Positions 42,960 to 52,828 of a DNA stretch of 64,000 bases are shown one piece after another. Within the stretch, counting starts at the first letter, position 1. Each line of letters begins with the position of its first letter. The translations under genes were made by a program, and so were the position numbers. The notes beneath the pieces are model-generated. The model did not search any database, was not told where the DNA came from, and was given only the letters and a program-made list of their open reading frames with translations. This DNA is from Profundicola chukchiensis (lineage in GTDB: Bacteria; Bacteroidota; Bacteroidia; Flavobacteriales; Weeksellaceae), in contig NZ_JANAIE010000004.1 of NCBI RefSeq assembly GCF_029664245.1, positions 62,001-126,000 on the forward strand. Reading direction: 5' to 3'.

Positions 42960-43699
42960 AAATATAAATCTTTCGGATAAGCCACATGTGTTAAAAATAG
43001 ACCATGTGCCGGTGCCGAAGCAGCTGCAAATTTACGGTCTTTTTTCTCTATTATATCAATAAACTCTTCTAAGCTTGTTTTTCCTTTTCCTACCTCGACT
43101 AAAGTTCCAACTACAGAACGAACCATATTTCGTAGAAATCGATCTGCAGTAATTTCAAATTTTAAATTTCCGCTTTCTTCTGACCAAACAGCATACCGTA
43201 CATCACAAATATTAGTCTTATTATCTGTATGAAGACGAGCAAAACTTGTGAAATCATCATATTTTAATAACAAATCAGCTGCTTGATTCATTTTATTAAT
43301 ATCTAAGACTTCATAATTCCAATGCCAACTTAGATCTGTTTTAAATGGATCTTTCTGATAATTAATATAATAATGATAGGTTCTTTCGGTTGCATCAAAT
43401 CTTGCGTGAGCCTCAGGTTTCATCTTTTGAAGAGAATGCACAGCGATATCTTGAGGTAGAAAAGAATTTAATCGATAAATAAATTTATCGATATCTTCAA
43501 TTTCTGAATCAAAATGAGCAACCATAGATTTTGCATGAACACCCGCATCCGTACGTCCAGCACCCACTAACTTGGTTTCGTTGCCCAATAATTTACTCAT
43601 TCTGTCTTCCAAAACTTCTTGAACCGTGATGGCATTCGGTTGAATTTGCCAACCATGATAAGAAGTTCCTTGATAAGAAAAGCCTAGAAAATATCTCAA
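42956..43699 (-). CDS. truA: tRNA pseudouridine(38-40) synthase
   Basis: About 247 residues. The catalytic Asp is in 'VGAGRTDAGVHAKSMVAHF'; 'FRYFLGFSYQGTSYHGWQ'-like N-terminus and 'ITADRFLRNMVRSVVGTLVE' are TruA signatures. It isomerises U38-40 in the anticodon arm. No ATG fits the family start; I choose the TTG at 43699 (reading MRYFLGFSYQG), while another TTG at 43717 would add six residues. The ABC exporter gene follows with an ATGA-type overlap. A TACTTTTG promoter element lies directly upstream (43715-43722). Confidence 0.93.
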   Translation of the reverse strand: MRYFLGFSYQGTSYHGWQIQPNAITVQEVLEDRMSKLLGNETKLVGAGRTDAGVHAKSMVAHFDSEIEDIDKFIYRLNSFLPQDIAVHSLQKMKPEAHARFDATERTYHYYINYQKDPFKTDLSWHWNYEVLDINKMNQAADLLLKYDDFTSFARLHTDNKTNICDVRYAVWSEESGNLKFEITADRFLRNMVRSVVGTLVEVGKGKTSLEEFIDIIEKKDRKFAAASAPAHGLFLTHVAYPKDLYL

Positions 43700-43730
43700 T
43701 TGCTTAATTTTATACAAAAGTAAGAAACCT

Positions 43731-44240
43731 ATGACTAAAATTTTGCTTCTGTCCGATACACATAGCTATATGGATGATAGAATCTTGAAATATGCATCCG
43801 AAGCTGACGAGATTTGGCATGCAGGTGACATTGGAGAAATTAAGGTAGCAGATGCGCTGCAAGCCATTAAACCCCTAAGAGCGGTCTATGGAAATATAGA
43901 TGATGCCGAAGTAAGAGGTGAATTTCCATTAAATAATATTTTTACTGTGGACGGTGTAAAAGTTGTGATTACCCACATTGGTGGTTATCCAGGGAAATAC
44001 AATGCTCGCGTGAAAGAGTTGTTATTAACTGAAAAACCCAAATTATATATATGTGGACATTCACATATTTTAAAAGTAATGCATGATAAAAAGTTAAATT
44101 TACTACATATGAATCCAGGAGCTGCTGGAATACATGGATTTCATCAAATTCGAACCATGCTTAGGTTTAGTCTAGACAATGGTAAAATTGATAATTTGGA
44201 AGTTATTGAATTAGGAAAAAGAGGGCAGAGGACTGATTAA
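43731..44240 (+). CDS. Metallophosphoesterase, YfcE/MJ0936 family
   Basis: 169 residues. The two-metal site is fully visible: 'LLSDTHSYMDD', 'WHAGDIGEI', 'VYGNIDDAE', 'VITHIGGYPG' and 'CGHSHILKV'. These enzymes are small cytoplasmic phosphodiesterases with broad in vitro activity; the true substrate is unknown. Divergent from truA with only 31 bases between starts, and converges on rnz with a four-base overlap. Confidence 0.93.
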   Translation: MTKILLLSDTHSYMDDRILKYASEADEIWHAGDIGEIKVADALQAIKPLRAVYGNIDDAEVRGEFPLNNIFTVDGVKVVITHIGGYPGKYNARVKELLLTEKPKLYICGHSHILKVMHDKKLNLLHMNPGAAGIHGFHQIRTMLRFSLDNGKIDNLEVIELGKRGQRTD

Positions 44241-45160
44241 TTCCTTTTAACTTCTACGATTTCTAGATTCTTCGGCAGATAAGTTTTTGGGAAAACCTTT
44301 CTGGCTTCATCTAATAGAATAGTTAAATCAGTATAACGATTAGAGAAATGTCCCATAATTAATTTACCCACATTAGCTTTTTTGGCAATGGTTGCCGCTT
44401 GTTCGGCGGTGGAATGACCTGTTTTATAGGCAAGATCGCCTAATGATTTGTCGAAAGTTGTTTCGTGATAGAGCAAATCTACTCCTTTAATAATATCAAT
44501 TAAATCTTCTTTATATCTTGTGTCTGAACAAAATGCATAAGAAAGAGGTTCTTCTTGTGGAAAGGTTAGCACATCGTTTGGAATTATTTCTCCCGAACTT
44601 AAAACAAAATCTTTTCCTTTTTTAAGATTAAAATAATCACAAGTTTCAATTTCAGGATAAGCTTGAATAGCCTCAATGTTTAAATTTTTTAAACGTGGTT
44701 TTTCCTTTACCAAATAGCCATTACAATAAATTCTATGGTCCAAAGGAATGTTATAAACCTCTAATTTGTTGTCCTCAAATATCAACCTAGAATCCTTATG
44801 ACTCAATTCGTGGAAAATGATTTCATAACTGCATTTAGATTGAGTATGTTTCAATTGATTTAAGATAAAGTCCTTAATCCCTTCTGGGCCAAAAATATTA
44901 AGTGGCTTAATTTTGCCCATCAATTGCATGGTTGATATAAAACCAATTAATCCAAAAACATGATCTCCATGTAAATGAGAAATAAAAATATGGTTGATTT
45001 TAGAGAATTTGGCTCTAGCACGTCTTAATTGAACTTGAGTTCCTTCACCACAATCAATAAGAATAAATCTTTCGTTTACGTTCAATAATTGCGCGGTAGG
45101 ATGAGAATCCACCTTGGGGGTTGCTGAATTATAGCCTAATATGGTAAGCTGTATACTCAA
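44237..45160 (-). CDS. rnz: Ribonuclease Z
   Basis: 307 residues, metallo-beta-lactamase fold. The zinc motif is 'FISHLHGDHVFGLIGFIST', preceded by 'LIDCGEGTQVQLRRA' and followed by 'YHETTFDKS', 'HSTAEQAA' and 'MGHFSNRY'. It is the short form (tRNase Z-S) that matures tRNA 3' ends. It is the last gene of the run cdsA-psd-rnz; it starts 12 bases after psd. Confidence 0.97.
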   Translation of the reverse strand: MSIQLTILGYNSATPKVDSHPTAQLLNVNERFILIDCGEGTQVQLRRARAKFSKINHIFISHLHGDHVFGLIGFISTMQLMGKIKPLNIFGPEGIKDFILNQLKHTQSKCSYEIIFHELSHKDSRLIFEDNKLEVYNIPLDHRIYCNGYLVKEKPRLKNLNIEAIQAYPEIETCDYFNLKKGKDFVLSSGEIIPNDVLTFPQEEPLSYAFCSDTRYKEDLIDIIKGVDLLYHETTFDKSLGDLAYKTGHSTAEQAATIAKKANVGKLIMGHFSNRYTDLTILLDEARKVFPKTYLPKNLEIVEVKRN

Positions 45161-45172
45161 GAGTATTTGGGT

Positions 45173-45829
45173 TTATTCCTTAAGTTTTGCAATAATATCT
45201 ACTGCACCTTTCGTCTTGTCACCTAATTTACATAAAATTTCTGCATCTAATGGTAAGAAAACATCTAAACGAGATCCGAATTTAATAAATCCATACTCAG
45301 TTCCTGCTACGGCCTTATCTCCTGGTTTTGCATATAAAACAATTCGTCTAGCTAAAGCTCCAGCAATTTGTCTGAATAAAACCTCTGTTCCATTCACTGC
45401 TTTAACCACAGTGGTTGTACGTTCATTTAATTCAGAAGACTTTGGATGAAAAGCTACTAAATATTTACCTGGATGATATTTGGTATAGGTTACTTCTCCG
45501 GCTACTGGATATCTACACACATGAACATTTAATGGGCTCATGAAGATAGAAACTTGCATCACTTCTTTCTTTAAATATTCTTTCTCGAATACTTTTTCAA
45601 TCACAACTACTTTTCCGTCTACGGGAGCTACGATTTCTAGCGCTTCGGACTTAGCTTCGCGTAATGGGTTTCTAAAAAACCAAACCACAAAACCAAAGAA
45701 GATTGTCAAGGCAGCAATAGCTATATATGATAGGGTAGAACCATTTAAATATAATGGGATACTAGCAGCGACTAATAATACAAAGCCAATAATTAAAATC
45801 CAAGTTCCTTCTTTATGTAACTTTATCAT
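45173..45829 (-). CDS. psd: Phosphatidylserine decarboxylase family protein
   Basis: 218 residues, the short PSD-A type. Two hydrophobic segments lie at the N-terminus (about 10-50); the pyruvoyl-forming cleavage site is the Gly-Ser of 'IKFGSRLDVFLP' near residue 190, and 'FMSPLNVHVCRYPVAG' is the substrate-side signature. It converts phosphatidylserine to phosphatidylethanolamine at the inner membrane. It follows cdsA by three bases, joining consecutive steps of phospholipid synthesis (pssA is not in the window). Confidence 0.95.
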   Translation of the reverse strand: MIKLHKEGTWILIIGFVLLVAASIPLYLNGSTLSYIAIAALTIFFGFVVWFFRNPLREAKSEALEIVAPVDGKVVVIEKVFEKEYLKKEVMQVSIFMSPLNVHVCRYPVAGEVTYTKYHPGKYLVAFHPKSSELNERTTTVVKAVNGTEVLFRQIAGALARRIVLYAKPGDKAVAGTEYGFIKFGSRLDVFLPLDAEILCKLGDKTKGAVDIIAKLKE

Positions 45830-45832
45830 ATT

Positions 45833-46648
45833 TTAAATAAATAAAAAGTAAATATATAGGGCAATAGCTGATGGTAGAAAGCTATCTAATCTATCTAAAA
45901 ATCCACCATGACCAGGCAATAAATTACCACTGTCTTTAACACCAAAAACGCGTTTTAGTTTTGATTCTGCTAAGTCACCTAAAGGTGCAACAATAGCAAT
46001 AATAATGGCAATAATTATCCAATTTCCTCTTAGGTTCGGAAAGTTGTAATTGATAATAGCACCTGCAACAATTGTAAAGAACATTCCACCAATTAAGCCT
46101 TCTACTGTTTTGTTTTCTGATATAGAACTTAGTTTTCTCGAACCAAAGTATTTACCGGTTAGATAGGCAAAAGTATCACTACACCATAATAAAATGAAAA
46201 CACCAATGAGCGAATTTAACATTTCAAAGTTACCTACCTCGAATTTTTTAACCGTTGATAAAACCAAAGAAAAGGGTAGTGCAACATAGACCACACTGAA
46301 AATTAGTTTAGATGAATCAAAAGCTAACTCAACAGGTCTTTTAAAAATTATAACCAATGCAATAATAAATAATAAAGGTGGTAAAAAATTAACAAACCTT
46401 ACATCAAACATACCCGTAGAGTACCAAAACTTCTCGGCATAGTTATAAAATAAATATCCTGAAACTAGTACAGTTCCTAGGATATAAAGTTTATTGTCAA
46501 ATTGAAGCAATTGAATTAATTCCCATAAACAAAGTGCTAAAAAAAGCCCCAAGAGAATTAATAAACTCAATGGAGAATAGAGAGATGCAAATACGATCGC
46601 TGCGATATAGGCAAATCCAAAAATAGCACGGGTTACAATGTTGGGCAT
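45833..46648 (-). CDS. cdsA: Phosphatidate cytidylyltransferase
   Basis: 271 residues with about eight membrane segments. The CdsA signature is complete near the C-terminus: 'GDLAESKLKRVFGVKDSGN' and 'LLPGHGGFLDRLDS'. It makes CDP-diacylglycerol from phosphatidate and CTP, feeding psd and other phospholipid branches. It begins four bases after the LUD gene and ends three before psd, clearly in one operon. Confidence 0.97.
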   Translation of the reverse strand: MPNIVTRAIFGFAYIAAIVFASLYSPLSLLILLGLFLALCLWELIQLLQFDNKLYILGTVLVSGYLFYNYAEKFWYSTGMFDVRFVNFLPPLLFIIALVIIFKRPVELAFDSSKLIFSVVYVALPFSLVLSTVKKFEVGNFEMLNSLIGVFILLWCSDTFAYLTGKYFGSRKLSSISENKTVEGLIGGMFFTIVAGAIINYNFPNLRGNWIIIAIIIAIVAPLGDLAESKLKRVFGVKDSGNLLPGHGGFLDRLDSFLPSAIALYIYFLFI

Positions 46649-46652
46649 AGTC

Positions 46653-47234
46653 TTATTCTACAATCAACAAATATATGTTTTTTGTAGATATTTTACCATT
46701 CATTGGGTTGGCATCTACACCACCTATGGAAGTAATTCCACTCGGAAGGTTATTCATTTTGGTTCTATTAAGTATTTGCATCGCCTCACTTAGATTATCT
46801 ACAATCTGGCTGTGATGGGCGTATACAATGAAATTATCTGGTAATTCAGATATTTTTCTACCACCTGTTTTATCAGATGATAGCATAATTGAACCATTGT
46901 AAGAAATTAAACTTTCACAATGAATAAAATTGAAGTCAGCTGTGGCCGAAGGGTAATTGATATAATTTGCCCCAACCATGGTCAGCATTTTTTGTAAAGA
47001 ATCATCAAAGCAAATAAATCTACTGATGTGTTCTTGTTCAATAATTTGTTTTAAATAATATAAAACCTCTTGTTTGTTCTCACAATAAAGAAAATGACCA
47101 CCTGCTTCACTAAAAAATTTAGCAAATTTTTCATCCAAGGGAAGCTCAACAGGATAAGATAAGTCGATATCCTCGTCGTCGTCTTCTTGTTCTGGTTGAA
47201 ACAATTCCTTTATTTTACTCCACAAATTGGTCAT
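46653..47234 (-). CDS. LUD domain protein (LutC/YkgG-like)
   Basis: 193 residues, single LUD domain. Recognisable by 'LISYNGSIMLSSDKTGGRKI' and 'SGITSIGGVDANPMNGK', equivalent to the C-terminal part of LutC, a component of the LutABC lactate oxidation complex. Its N-terminus is acidic ('FQPEQEDDDEDIDLS'). No lutA or lutB lies nearby; this lone form between ftsH and cdsA is a conserved Bacteroidota arrangement, so a role other than lactate use is likely. Confidence 0.85.
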   Translation of the reverse strand: MTNLWSKIKELFQPEQEDDDEDIDLSYPVELPLDEKFAKFFSEAGGHFLYCENKQEVLYYLKQIIEQEHISRFICFDDSLQKMLTMVGANYINYPSATADFNFIHCESLISYNGSIMLSSDKTGGRKISELPDNFIVYAHHSQIVDNLSEAMQILNRTKMNNLPSGITSIGGVDANPMNGKISTKNIYLLIVE

Positions 47235-47344
47235 ATAAAATATTTACTAAAATAACTTAAAAAAAGCTATAAATACAAATCTATTTTAACATAAGAAGTT
47301 TGCGTTCAAATATATAGAATATTTAAACGCAAATTATCTTTAAT

Positions 47345-49360
47345 TTATACTTCTTTAGAAGGAATAGACTCTATATTTTCTTCTTCAGTTTCCGCAGCTG
47401 AGTCAACTTTCTTTTGATCTTCTAGCTCAGCTTGCTTTGTTATGGTGTTCATTTCATCGTCAAACTCTCTCTTACCAAAGATTTTTTCTAAATCTTCTCT
47501 AAAGATAACTTCCTCTTCCAGTAATTTCTCGGCTAGTAAAGTCAACTTATCCTTATTGGCTGATAGTAATTCAACACTTCTTGTATATTGCTCGTCGATG
47601 ATTCTTCTAATCTCTTCGTCAATCTTTTCTGCAGTTTTCTCAGAATATGGTTTAGAAAACGCATAGTCATTTTGTCCTGAACTGTCATAATAAGAGATAT
47701 GTCCAACTCTTGGGCTTAAACCATAGATAGTTACCATCGCTCTCGATTGTTTGAAGGCTCTTTCAAGGTCGTTTTGTGCCCCGGTTGAATAATCCTTACC
47801 GAACATAACTTCCTCTGCAGCTCTACCACCTAATAAGGCACACATTTCGTCTAACATTTGACTCTCTGTGGTAATCTGTCTTTCTTCTGGTAAATACCAT
47901 GCAGCACCTAAAGATCTTCCTCGTGGAACAATAGTTACCTTAACTAGAGGAGAAGCATGTTCTAACAACCAGCTACTAGTAGCATGTCCAGCCTCATGGA
48001 AAGCAATTCTTCTTTTCTCTTTTGGCTTGATTAATTTACCTTTTTTCTCTAATCCACCAATAATTCTATCAACGGCATCTAAGAAATCTTGTCTATCAAT
48101 AGCGTCTTTACCTTTTCTAGCAGCGATTAGGGCAGCCTCATTACAAATGTTTGCAATATCAGCACCACTGAATCCAGGAGTTTGTCTTGCAAGGAATTCT
48201 AAGTCTAATGTTTCCTTTATTTTTAAATTCTTGGTGTGAACTTTAAAAATCTCTTTTCTTTCGTGAATTTCTGGTAAATCAACATAAATTCTACGATCAA
48301 AACGTCCTGCACGCATTAAGGCAGAGTCTAAGATATCTGCACGGTTGGTTGCCGCCATTACAATTACGTTGGTATCAGTATCAAATCCGTCCATTTCGGT
48401 TAGTAGTTGGTTCAACGTGTTTTCACGCTCGTCATTACCACCTGTCATGTTGTTTTTACCTCTAGCTCTACCAATCGCATCAATCTCATCGATAAAGATA
48501 ATAGATGGTGATTTTTCTTTTGCATTCTTAAATAAATCACGAACACGAGAAGCTCCAACACCTACAAACATTTCTACGAAATCAGATCCTGATAATGAGA
48601 AGAAAGGAACTTGCGCCTCACCAGCAACAGCTTTAGCAAGTAAAGTTTTACCTGTACCTGGAGGTCCTATAAGTAAAGCACCCTTTGGAATCTTACCACC
48701 TAAACGTGTATATTTTTCAGGGCTTTTAAGGAATTGAACGATTTCTTCAACTTCCTCTTTGGCTCCTTCTAGTCCAGCAACATCCTTAAATGAAACTTTA
48801 ACCTGAGAATTCTCGTCGTATAATTTAGCTTTTGATTTTCCGATGTTGAAAATTTGTCCACCACCGCCGGCGCCACCTCCAGACATTCTTCTGAAAATAA
48901 AATACCAAAGCAAACCAAGTAGGGCTACCCAAATTAAAATTTGGAATAAAATCTCAACGAAAACATTGTTTTCAGTTAATTCCATTGTAACCTCAGAGGT
49001 AGCTTCTTTTGGTAATCTATCGTATTTATCAAAAAATACAGTTTGATTAGCAACCTTAAAGGTCATGTTGGGAGTTGCTCCCGTTAGGTTAGGGTTTTGC
49101 TTTAAGTTTTTAAATTCATCTTTCTGTAATGCTTCATCAGTTAAGAAAACAGAAACTCTATCCGCATCCTTATCAAACACGAAGTTCTGCACATAACCTT
49201 CTTCTACATATTTAAAGAAATCTCTTTCTTGAATTTCTTTTCCTGAGCCGTTCATACCGCCACTCATAATAAAGAACCAACCAGCTAAAAATAGGGCAAT
49301 AGCCGTATAAAGCCAATTTAGATTAAATGACGGTTTATTATTTTTTTTCTTTTGTGTCAA
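47345..49360 (-). CDS. ftsH: ATP-dependent zinc metalloprotease FtsH
   Basis: 671 residues: a membrane segment near 15-32, a periplasmic domain, a second segment near 135-155 followed by a Gly-rich linker ('[18 protein letters not shown]'), the AAA+ module (Walker A '[16 protein letters not shown]', Walker B '[12 protein letters not shown]', second region of homology '[17 protein letters not shown]') and the peptidase with zinc motif HEAGH in '[14 protein letters not shown]'. It degrades misfolded and regulatory membrane proteins as a hexamer. It starts 18 bases after rsfS and a 110-base gap separates it from LUD. Confidence 0.98.
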   Translation of the reverse strand: MTQKKKNNKPSFNLNWLYTAIALFLAGWFFIMSGGMNGSGKEIQERDFFKYVEEGYVQNFVFDKDADRVSVFLTDEALQKDEFKNLKQNPNLTGATPNMTFKVANQTVFFDKYDRLPKEATSEVTMELTENNVFVEILFQILIWVALLGLLWYFIFRRMSGGGAGGGGQIFNIGKSKAKLYDENSQVKVSFKDVAGLEGAKEEVEEIVQFLKSPEKYTRLGGKIPKGALLIGPPGTGKTLLAKAVAGEAQVPFFSLSGSDFVEMFVGVGASRVRDLFKNAKEKSPSIIFIDEIDAIGRARGKNNMTGGNDERENTLNQLLTEMDGFDTDTNVIVMAATNRADILDSALMRAGRFDRRIYVDLPEIHERKEIFKVHTKNLKIKETLDLEFLARQTPGFSGADIANICNEAALIAARKGKDAIDRQDFLDAVDRIIGGLEKKGKLIKPKEKRRIAFHEAGHATSSWLLEHASPLVKVTIVPRGRSLGAAWYLPEERQITTESQMLDEMCALLGGRAAEEVMFGKDYSTGAQNDLERAFKQSRAMVTIYGLSPRVGHISYYDSSGQNDYAFSKPYSEKTAEKIDEEIRRIIDEQYTRSVELLSANKDKLTLLAEKLLEEEVIFREDLEKIFGKREFDDEMNTITKQAELEDQKKVDSAAETEEENIESIPSKEV

Positions 49361-49378
49361 TTTGTGATTTTTATAAGG

Positions 49379-49735
49379 TTAAGCAGAAATTAATTTGGCA
49401 TCTCCCCACATACTTTCTAGATCATAGAATTCGCGGATACCTTTCAAGAAGACATGCACTACCACATTACCGTAATCCATTAGTACCCATTGGGCATTTT
49501 GATTACCTTCGGTATGCAATGGTCTTTCCTTTATTTCATTTCTAACTTTCTTCTCTACGTTTGAAGCAATAGCCGAGACTTGTGTCGTCGAATTACCACT
49601 ACAGATAATAAAAAATTCGCTGACAGCATTGTCTATCTCCCTTAAATCGAGGATAGTAATGTTCTCAGCTTTCATATCATCGATACTGTTAACAATAGTT
49701 TCTACTAATTTATTAGAGTTGGATTTTTCAATCAT
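49379..49735 (-). CDS. rsfS: Ribosomal silencing factor RsfS
   Basis: 118 residues, with the DUF143/Iojap core 'FFIICSGNSTTQVSAIASNV' and 'AQWVLMDYGNVVVHVFLKGI'. It binds L14 on the large subunit and blocks subunit joining when nutrients run out. First gene of the run rsfS-ftsH-LUD-cdsA-psd-rnz. A TATTTTTG -7 element lies about 26 bases upstream (49761-49768). Divergent from birA. Confidence 0.95.
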   Translation of the reverse strand: MIEKSNSNKLVETIVNSIDDMKAENITILDLREIDNAVSEFFIICSGNSTTQVSAIASNVEKKVRNEIKERPLHTEGNQNAQWVLMDYGNVVVHVFLKGIREFYDLESMWGDAKLISA

Positions 49736-49818
49736 TCAATATTATTTAATTTTGGACTTACAAAAATAGTAATTTTAAGCTTAATCATAATTGCTATTTA
49801 GCTGCAATCATATTAAAT

Positions 49819-50556
49819 ATGTTAAAAAAACTCAATTTCTTGCATTTTGAATCCTTGGGTTCAACTAATCAAAAGCTATACCAACTGACGGAAAATAATG
49901 TGCCATCTTGGACTGTTGTTAGTGCTGATAAACAATCTTCTGGTAAGGGTTATGCTAATAATGTTTGGCTATCAGAAGATTATAAAAATGCAACCTTTAG
50001 TTTTCTTCTAAGATATCCATTTCAGGTGCAAGAAGAATTAGCAATATTTAACATGTGGATTTCTACTGAAATAACCCGCTTTTTGTCAAATTGGCAGATA
50101 GAGGCACAAGTAAAATGGCCTAACGATATAATTTTAAATAATAAAAAAATTGCAGGTATTTTAATTGAAACAAAATTAACCGGTGATAAAACCAAATTTT
50201 GTGTAATAGGCTTGGGGATAAATATCAATCAAGTCGACTTTGGGGAATTAGAGCACGTTAGTTCTTTAGAGCTTGAGAACAAGGTACTTGATTTTGATGT
50301 TCAGGAGTTTATTAAAGATTTAATGCTTCATTTTTATGATAACTTCTATAAAATGGAGACCAAGCAATTTGATTTAATTTACGATACCTATAATAATCAA
50401 TTGTTTAAAAAAGGAAAGGTTTCTGTATTTGAGATTAATAATCAAAAAATGAATGGAATTATTCAATATGTAAACAGAGAAGGAAACCTAGTGGTAGATT
50501 TGGAAGATAGAGGTGAAAAGACTTTTAGACATAAGGAGATAAAACTTCTTTACTAA
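49819..50556 (+). CDS. birA: Biotin--[acetyl-CoA-carboxylase] ligase, monofunctional
   Basis: 245 residues. It has the catalytic core only ('GSTNQKLYQLT', 'ADKQSSGKGYANNVW', 'VKWPNDIILNNKKIAGILIE', 'VIGLGININ') and a C-terminal SH3-like part, without the N-terminal DNA-binding domain of the E. coli repressor. The biotin-AMP loop reads SSGKGY where GRGR(R) is usual. It attaches biotin to carboxylases. Divergent from rsfS, a standard pairing in this phylum. Confidence 0.93.
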   Translation: MLKKLNFLHFESLGSTNQKLYQLTENNVPSWTVVSADKQSSGKGYANNVWLSEDYKNATFSFLLRYPFQVQEELAIFNMWISTEITRFLSNWQIEAQVKWPNDIILNNKKIAGILIETKLTGDKTKFCVIGLGININQVDFGELEHVSSLELENKVLDFDVQEFIKDLMLHFYDNFYKMETKQFDLIYDTYNNQLFKKGKVSVFEINNQKMNGIIQYVNREGNLVVDLEDRGEKTFRHKEIKLLY

Positions 50557-50606
50557 ATTACTTTTGATTTCATAATTGTGGATAATAATCGTAATTTTGA
50601 AACACT

Positions 50607-51125
50607 ATGGTAGAGAAAGAAAATGTTGTTCTAATTACAGAGCAAGATGAGCCAATTGGCCTTATGGAAAAACAGGAAGCTCATGTAGCAGGGGTGTTGC
50701 ATCGAGCTTTTTCGGTATTTATTTTTAATGATAAAGGTGAATTGTTAATCCAACAGAGAGCTTTTGAAAAATATCATACCCCTGGAAAATGGACCAATAC
50801 ATGTTGTAGTCATCCACGCGATGGAGAGACTTATGAAGAGGGAGCGATTAGAAGATTGCAAGAAGAAATGGGGTTCACTTGTCCTATAGAATATCAATTT
50901 AATTTTATTTACAAAGCTGATGTAGGTCAGGGGCTTACGGAGCATGAGTTAGACTATGTCTTTAAGGGTGTTTATAACGAAGAACCTGTTATTAATCCTG
51001 AAGAAGTAGCTGCATATAAATGGATTGACTTCGATGAATTACAACAAGATGTTCAAAATAATCCAGAGGAATACACACCTTGGTTTAGAATTATACTTAA
51101 AGAATATTTAGCCCACCTATCATGA
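50607..51125 (+). CDS. idi: Isopentenyl-diphosphate delta-isomerase, type 1
   Basis: 172 residues, Nudix-related fold. The catalytic Cys is in 'WTNTCCSHPRDGETYEEGAI' and the Glu in 'TEHELDYVFKG'; 'RAFSVFIFNDKGELLIQQRA' is the N-terminal signature. It interconverts IPP and DMAPP. The queD-like gene begins at the ATGA overlap with its stop codon, so the two are translationally coupled. A TAATTTTG promoter element is at 50592-50599. Confidence 0.96.
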   Translation: MVEKENVVLITEQDEPIGLMEKQEAHVAGVLHRAFSVFIFNDKGELLIQQRAFEKYHTPGKWTNTCCSHPRDGETYEEGAIRRLQEEMGFTCPIEYQFNFIYKADVGQGLTEHELDYVFKGVYNEEPVINPEEVAAYKWIDFDELQQDVQNNPEEYTPWFRIILKEYLAHLS

Positions 51126-51529
51126 CAGTAACTGTTCATAGAAAATCTCATTTCAACGCAGCTCATCGATTGCATAGAAAAGATTGGGATGATGAAAAAA
51201 ATAGAGAAGTTTTTGGTAAATGTGCACTGCCCAATTTTCATGGGCACAATTATGATTTGACTGTAAGTGTAACAGGGGAAATAGATCCAGCAACAGGTTT
51301 TGTAATTAATCTAGATGATTTAAAACAGATCATTAAAGATGAAGTAGAGGATTACTTAGACCATAAAAATTTGAATTTAGATATTCCTGAGTTTAAAGAC
51401 TTAAACCCTACGGCCGAGAATATCGTTGTGCTTATTTGGAATCGAATCCGAAAGCATTTAAGCGACGACAAACAATTAGAAGTAACTTTATATGAAACAC
51501 CACGAAACTTTGTAACATATCGTGGATAA
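51122..51529 (+). CDS. queD: 6-pyruvoyl-tetrahydropterin synthase / QueD-like
   Basis: 135 residues. Zinc ligands are His in 'HFNAAHRLHRKDWDD' and the HxH of 'PNFHGHNYDLTVSVTGEIDP'; the catalytic Cys is in 'FGKCALPNFH'. The insertion 'RKDWDDEKNREVFGKC' between the motifs resembles the larger PTPS-type enzymes more than the compact E. coli QueD, so it may act in pterin rather than queuosine synthesis. Coupled to idi by a four-base overlap and followed by gcvT 16 bases later. Confidence 0.85.
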   Translation: MTVTVHRKSHFNAAHRLHRKDWDDEKNREVFGKCALPNFHGHNYDLTVSVTGEIDPATGFVINLDDLKQIIKDEVEDYLDHKNLNLDIPEFKDLNPTAENIVVLIWNRIRKHLSDDKQLEVTLYETPRNFVTYRG

Positions 51530-51545
51530 ATTAAACAATTAAACA

Positions 51546-52622
51546 ATGAAATTAACTGCATTAAATCAAACGCATAAAGACTTAGGGGCTAAGATGCTTC
51601 CTTACGCTGGTTTTGAAATGCCAATTCAGTACGCAGGTGTGAATCATGAACACATGGCGGTTCGTGAAGGTGTTGGTGTATTTGACGTAAGTCACATGGG
51701 ACAATTTAGGTTTACAGGAGAAAAAGCCGAAGAATTACTTCAAATGCTTTGCACCAATGATGTAACTAAATTACAACCTAACAAAGCTCAGTACACTTGC
51801 TTTTTAAATGAAGAGGGAGGAATTATCGATGATCTTATTCTTTACCAAATTGCGGATCAAGACTATTTAGCGGTAGTGAATGCTGGATGTTTGGATAAAG
51901 ACTGGGAGTGGGTAAATAAGCAAAACAAAATTGGAGCTAAAATAGAAGATCAAAGTGATGCGACTTCGGTATTGGCAATTCAAGGTCCTAAAGCGTTGGA
52001 GTCAATGCAGAGTTTAACTGATGTTGATTTAGCAAGCATTAAATTCTATAATATTGTTGTAGGTGAATTTGCTGGTGTTCAAAACGTTATCATTTCTGCA
52101 ACGGGTTATACAGGTTCAGGTGGTTTTGAGCTTTATTTCGATGCCAAAGATTCAGAAAAGATTTGGAATGCAGTTTTCGAAGCAGGAAAGGATTACGGAA
52201 TCGAGCCTTGTGGTTTAGCTTCTCGTGATACGTTGAGATTAGAAAAAGGTTATTGTCTATACGGAAATGACATCAATGAAGAAACTACTCCATTAGAAGC
52301 TGGTCTAGGTTGGGTTACTAAATTAGATACTGAGTTTATTGGAGCAGATGCTTTAAGAAAACAAAAAGAAGAAGGTTTAAAACGTAAGTTAATAGCCTTT
52401 AAAATGGTAGACAAAGGAATTCCTCGTCAAGGCTATGATATCGTAGATGCTGATGGAAATGAAATCGGAAATGTTACCTCTGGTACGCAATCTCCTATAT
52501 TAAAAGAGGGAATCGGAATGGGCTATGTTGCTACAGATTTCTCTAAAGTTGGATCTGAGATATTTATTCAAATTAGAAAGAAAACTGTTAAGGCAGAAGT
52601 AGTTAAGACGCCTTTTGTATAA
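51546..52622 (+). CDS. gcvT: Aminomethyltransferase (glycine cleavage T protein)
   Basis: 358 residues. Folate-binding GcvT domain ('MPIQYAGVNHEHMAVREGVG', 'GVFDVSHMGQFRFTG', 'ISATGYTGSGGFELYFDA') and C-terminal beta-barrel domain ('GNVTSGTQSPILKEGIGMGY'). It transfers the methylene group from the H protein to tetrahydrofolate. Third gene of the idi-queD-gcvT run and closed by a terminator; gcvP is 20 kb away. Confidence 0.97.
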   Translation: MKLTALNQTHKDLGAKMLPYAGFEMPIQYAGVNHEHMAVREGVGVFDVSHMGQFRFTGEKAEELLQMLCTNDVTKLQPNKAQYTCFLNEEGGIIDDLILYQIADQDYLAVVNAGCLDKDWEWVNKQNKIGAKIEDQSDATSVLAIQGPKALESMQSLTDVDLASIKFYNIVVGEFAGVQNVIISATGYTGSGGFELYFDAKDSEKIWNAVFEAGKDYGIEPCGLASRDTLRLEKGYCLYGNDINEETTPLEAGLGWVTKLDTEFIGADALRKQKEEGLKRKLIAFKMVDKGIPRQGYDIVDADGNEIGNVTSGTQSPILKEGIGMGYVATDFSKVGSEIFIQIRKKTVKAEVVKTPFV

Positions 52623-52645
52623 GTAAATAGATAATTAAAATTTTA

Positions 52646-52680
52646 AAATCTACTTGATTAATTTCAGGTAGATTTTTTTT
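52646..52680 (+). terminator. Terminator after gcvT
   Basis: Stem aaatctacttga / tcaggtagattt (one wobble or mismatch) followed by a T-run of eight. Confidence 0.82.
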
Positions 52681-52767
52681 GTTTTAAATATCAATGGAGA
52701 ATATAATTAAAGACTTAATTGCTTTAGAAGTCTACTTAAAATCGTAACAAATCTCAATTTTAAGGCA

Positions 52768-52796
52768 AAAAAAAAATCCGAGTAAAAACTCCGGAT
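52768..52796 (-). terminator. Terminator after the unknown secreted protein gene
   Basis: Stem atccgagt / actcCggat with a one-base bulge and AAAA loop; ten A residues on the left give a strong T-run on the minus strand. Confidence 0.8.
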
Positions 52797-52828
52797 AGCA
52801 TAAAATAAATATAAAAAAGTTTAGTGTC

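Noticed and set aside
47868-48737. Long open frames on the strand opposite ftsH
   Set aside because: They are antisense shadows of the conserved ftsH coding region and have no family features.
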